From contig CAJUGU010000156.1 of assembly GCA_910586105.1 (NCBI GenBank), forward strand, positions 1-7,042: 7,042 bases of DNA, read 5' to 3'. The DNA comes from an uncultured Eubacteriales bacterium. GTDB lineage: Bacteria > Bacillota > Clostridia > Oscillospirales > Butyricicoccaceae. Below are positions 5,496 through 7,042 of the stretch, one piece after another (the stretch's first letter is position 1; every line of letters starts with the position of its first letter). Made by a program: the position numbers and the translations under genes. The notes beneath the pieces are model-generated. The model ran no database searches, had not been told where the DNA came from, and worked only from the letters and a program-made list of their open reading frames with translations.

Positions 5496-5615
5496 AGCCG
5501 GAGCTTTCCGGCCTTCCGCGCGGTGCGCCCGCCTGTTCGGAGCGCAGCGTGGGATGTTTTTTCCATAAAAAAGTACGGTAGATCGCCGTACCATCTTACT
5601 AAGGAGTAGGTAGGC

Positions 5616-6914
5616 TTGACGAAATATATCATCAACGGCGGAAACCGCCTCAACGGAGAGGTTTCCATCAGCGGCGCGAAAAATGCCGCTGTCGCGATTA
5701 TCCCGGCGGCCCTTCTCGTAGACGGCCCGTGCCGCATCGAAAACGTCCCCAAAATTATTGACGTCACCCTTCAGTTAGAGATTTTGCGGGAGCTCGGCGC
5801 ACAGATCCGGCTGCTGAACTCCACCACGGTAGAAGTCAACGGCGACTACATCGCCGAAGCAAAAGTACCCTACGAGCTGATGCGCAGGATCCGCGCTTCC
5901 TATTACCTCATCGGCGCGCTGCTCGGTAAATACCACCACGCCGAGGTCGCTATGCCCGGCGGCTGCAACTTCGGCGGCATCCGCCCGATCGACCAGCACA
6001 TTAAGGGCTTCAAGGCGCTCGGCGCACAGGTCGAGATCCGCGAAGGCGGCTATATCCACGCCGACGCGCCCGACGGCCTGACCGGCGCGCACATCTACTT
6101 TGACGTGGTATCGGTCGGCGCGACCATTAACATCATGCTGGCCGCAGTGCTCGCCAAAGGCCAGACTATCCTGGAAAACTGCGCGAAGGAGCCGCACATC
6201 GTCGATCTGGCGAACTTCCTGAACTCCATGGGCGCGGACGTTAAGGGCGCGGGCACGGACGTGATCAAGATTCGCGGCGTCCGGCGGCTGCGCGGCGGCA
6301 TGTATTCCATCATCCCGGATCAGATCGAAGCGGGAACGTACATGGCGGCGGTCGCCGCCTGCGGCGGGCAGGTTCTGATCAAGAACATCATCCCGAAGCA
6401 TCTGGAATGCATCACGGCAAAGCTCAAGGAAATGGGCGTTGAGATCACGGAGTATGACGACTCGGTGCTGGTGACGCGCAGCGGCAAGCTGCGTAAGACC
6501 AACCTGAAAACACTGCCGTATCCGGGATTCCCGACCGACATGCAGCCGCAAATGACCACGGCGCTCTGTCTGGCGGACGGCACGAGCATCGTCACGGAAG
6601 GCGTATGGGACACCCGCTACCGCTACACGGAGGAACTGACCCGCATGGGCGCGAGTATCCATGTCGACGGCAAGATCGCGGTCATTCAGGGGGTATCGGA
6701 GCTGACGGCGGCGCCGATCCGGGCGTTTGACCTGCGTGCGGGCGCGGCCATGGTGATCGCGGGGCTTGCGGCAAAGGGCGTGACTCAGGTCGAGCAGGTG
6801 ACGCTGATCGAACGCGGCTACGAAAATCTGGTAGAAAAATTTGTCGGCCTTGGCGCTGACATGTACCGGGCGGAGATCCCGGAGATCGAAACGGCCATGG
6901 GCGCTGCGCAGTAA
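5616..6914 (+). CDS. murA: UDP-N-acetylglucosamine 1-carboxyvinyltransferase (MurA)
   Basis: Cytoplasmic enzyme that transfers enolpyruvate from phosphoenolpyruvate to UDP-GlcNAc, the first committed step of peptidoglycan synthesis. The 432 residues (419 in Escherichia coli, 429-436 in Bacillus) cover the whole EPSP-synthase-like inside-out barrel. Visible active-site residues: Lys22 and Asn23 in ISGAKNAA; Cys117 in GGCNFGGIRP, equivalent to E. coli Cys115, the fosfomycin target; Asp308 in PGFPTDMQPQ, equivalent to Asp305; Arg400 in ERGYENL, equivalent to Arg397. With the cysteine retained, the enzyme is expected to be fosfomycin-sensitive. The start is TTG at 5616, supported by AAGGAG (5601-5606) 9 bases upstream; the next in-frame Met is far inside the protein. 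Firmicutes often carry two MurA paralogues, and this one cannot be assigned to either type from the sequence alone. No terminator with a T-tract follows; a 17-bp tandem repeat begins 7 bases after the stop. Confidence 0.97.
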   Translation: MTKYIINGGNRLNGEVSISGAKNAAVAIIPAALLVDGPCRIENVPKIIDVTLQLEILRELGAQIRLLNSTTVEVNGDYIAEAKVPYELMRRIRASYYLIGALLGKYHHAEVAMPGGCNFGGIRPIDQHIKGFKALGAQVEIREGGYIHADAPDGLTGAHIYFDVVSVGATINIMLAAVLAKGQTILENCAKEPHIVDLANFLNSMGADVKGAGTDVIKIRGVRRLRGGMYSIIPDQIEAGTYMAAVAACGGQVLIKNIIPKHLECITAKLKEMGVEITEYDDSVLVTRSGKLRKTNLKTLPYPGFPTDMQPQMTTALCLADGTSIVTEGVWDTRYRYTEELTRMGASIHVDGKIAVIQGVSELTAAPIRAFDLRAGAAMVIAGLAAKGVTQVEQVTLIERGYENLVEKFVGLGADMYRAEIPEIETAMGAAQ

Positions 6915-6921
6915 GCGCCCT

Positions 6922-7042
6922 GGCCCTACGCGGGCGGCGGCCCTACGCGGGCAGCGGCCCTACGCGGGCAGCGGCCCTACGCGGGCAGCGGCCCTACGCG
7001 GGCAGCGGCCCTACGCGGGCAGCGGCCCTACGCGGGCAGCGG
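6922..7042. repeat. 17-bp tandem repeat, 7 copies, running off the window
   Basis: The unit GGCCCTACGCGGGCAGC repeats head to tail from 6922: seven full copies ending at 7040, plus GG at 7041-7042. Copies 2-7 are identical; copy 1 has G instead of A at its 15th base (6936). Each unit holds GCCC and GGGC, which pair within the unit (loop TACGC), while GGGC can also pair with the next unit's GCCC (loop AGCG), giving two alternative hairpin ladders. No spacers interrupt the copies, so it is not a CRISPR array. Because 17 is not a multiple of 3, a frame through it repeats every 51 bases; the + strand has no stop in any frame and the minus strand has TAG in all frames. The far end is not visible. 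Confidence 0.95.

Larger units (their letters stand above)
5438..5591 (+). other. Structured murA leader with four hairpins
   Basis: From the upstream promoter the leader would contain: 5438-5453 (ACAGGG/CCCTGT, 6-bp stem, 4-base loop); 5497-5512 (GCCGGA/TCCGGC, 6-bp stem, 4-base loop); 5524-5546 (TGCGC-CCG/CGG-GCGCA, 8 bp with a bulged A); and 5573-5591 (GTACGG/CCGTAC, 6-bp stem), ending 9 bases before the murA ribosome binding site. A run of six Ts at 5557-5562 is followed by six As at 5567-5572, which can pair with it. I recognise no known riboswitch or T-box core. Confidence 0.5.

Noticed and set aside
5775..6662. Minus-strand frame of 295 codons opposite murA
   Set aside because: Antisense to an unmistakable MurA, with no domain of its own.
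6922..7042. CRISPR array
   Set aside because: Copies are directly contiguous, without variable spacers, and the 17-bp unit is too short.

Overview
This window carries a compact, almost complete WalRK (YycFG) cell-wall-stress locus followed by a peptidoglycan-precursor gene, all on the + strand: walR (response regulator), walK (sensor kinase), yycH and yycI (membrane-anchored partners of the kinase) and murA (first committed enzyme of peptidoglycan synthesis). The walR-walK-yycH-yycI order, strong AGGAGG-type ribosome binding sites and TTG starts point to a Firmicute. The very GC-rich coding sequence and the divergent YycH/YycI suggest a high-GC gut-type clostridium (Oscillospirales-like). The phylum is well supported by the gene set; the order is inference.

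Layout. Bases 1-226 are GC-rich, contain two strong hairpins and hold no recognisable gene. walR (227-916, TTG start) is followed after 97 bases by walK (1014-2786) and after 25 more by yycH (2812-4110). A 445-base island of palindromes and tandem repeats (4111-4555) then separates yycH from yycI (4556-5374), which has its own consensus -10 box and a strong ribosome binding site. A 241-base, clearly AT-richer interval (5375-5615) holds a good sigma-A-type promoter, two WalR-box-like direct repeats and several hairpins. murA (5616-6914, TTG start) follows. Seven base pairs after its stop codon a perfect 17-bp tandem repeat begins and runs off the end of the window.

How the parts work together. 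In Firmicutes, WalK and WalR control autolysins and other cell-wall functions, and YycH and YycI modulate WalK through their membrane helices and extracytoplasmic domains. MurA supplies UDP-GlcNAc-enolpyruvate to wall synthesis. The most interesting reading is that the murA promoter region carries two oppositely oriented candidate WalR sites, one overlapping the -10 element, which would link the two-component system to the adjacent biosynthetic gene. This is a testable inference from motif matches. I see no mobile element, CRISPR array, tRNA or rRNA, and no wholly new protein system: the proteins are conserved housekeeping types and the unusual content is in the non-coding DNA.
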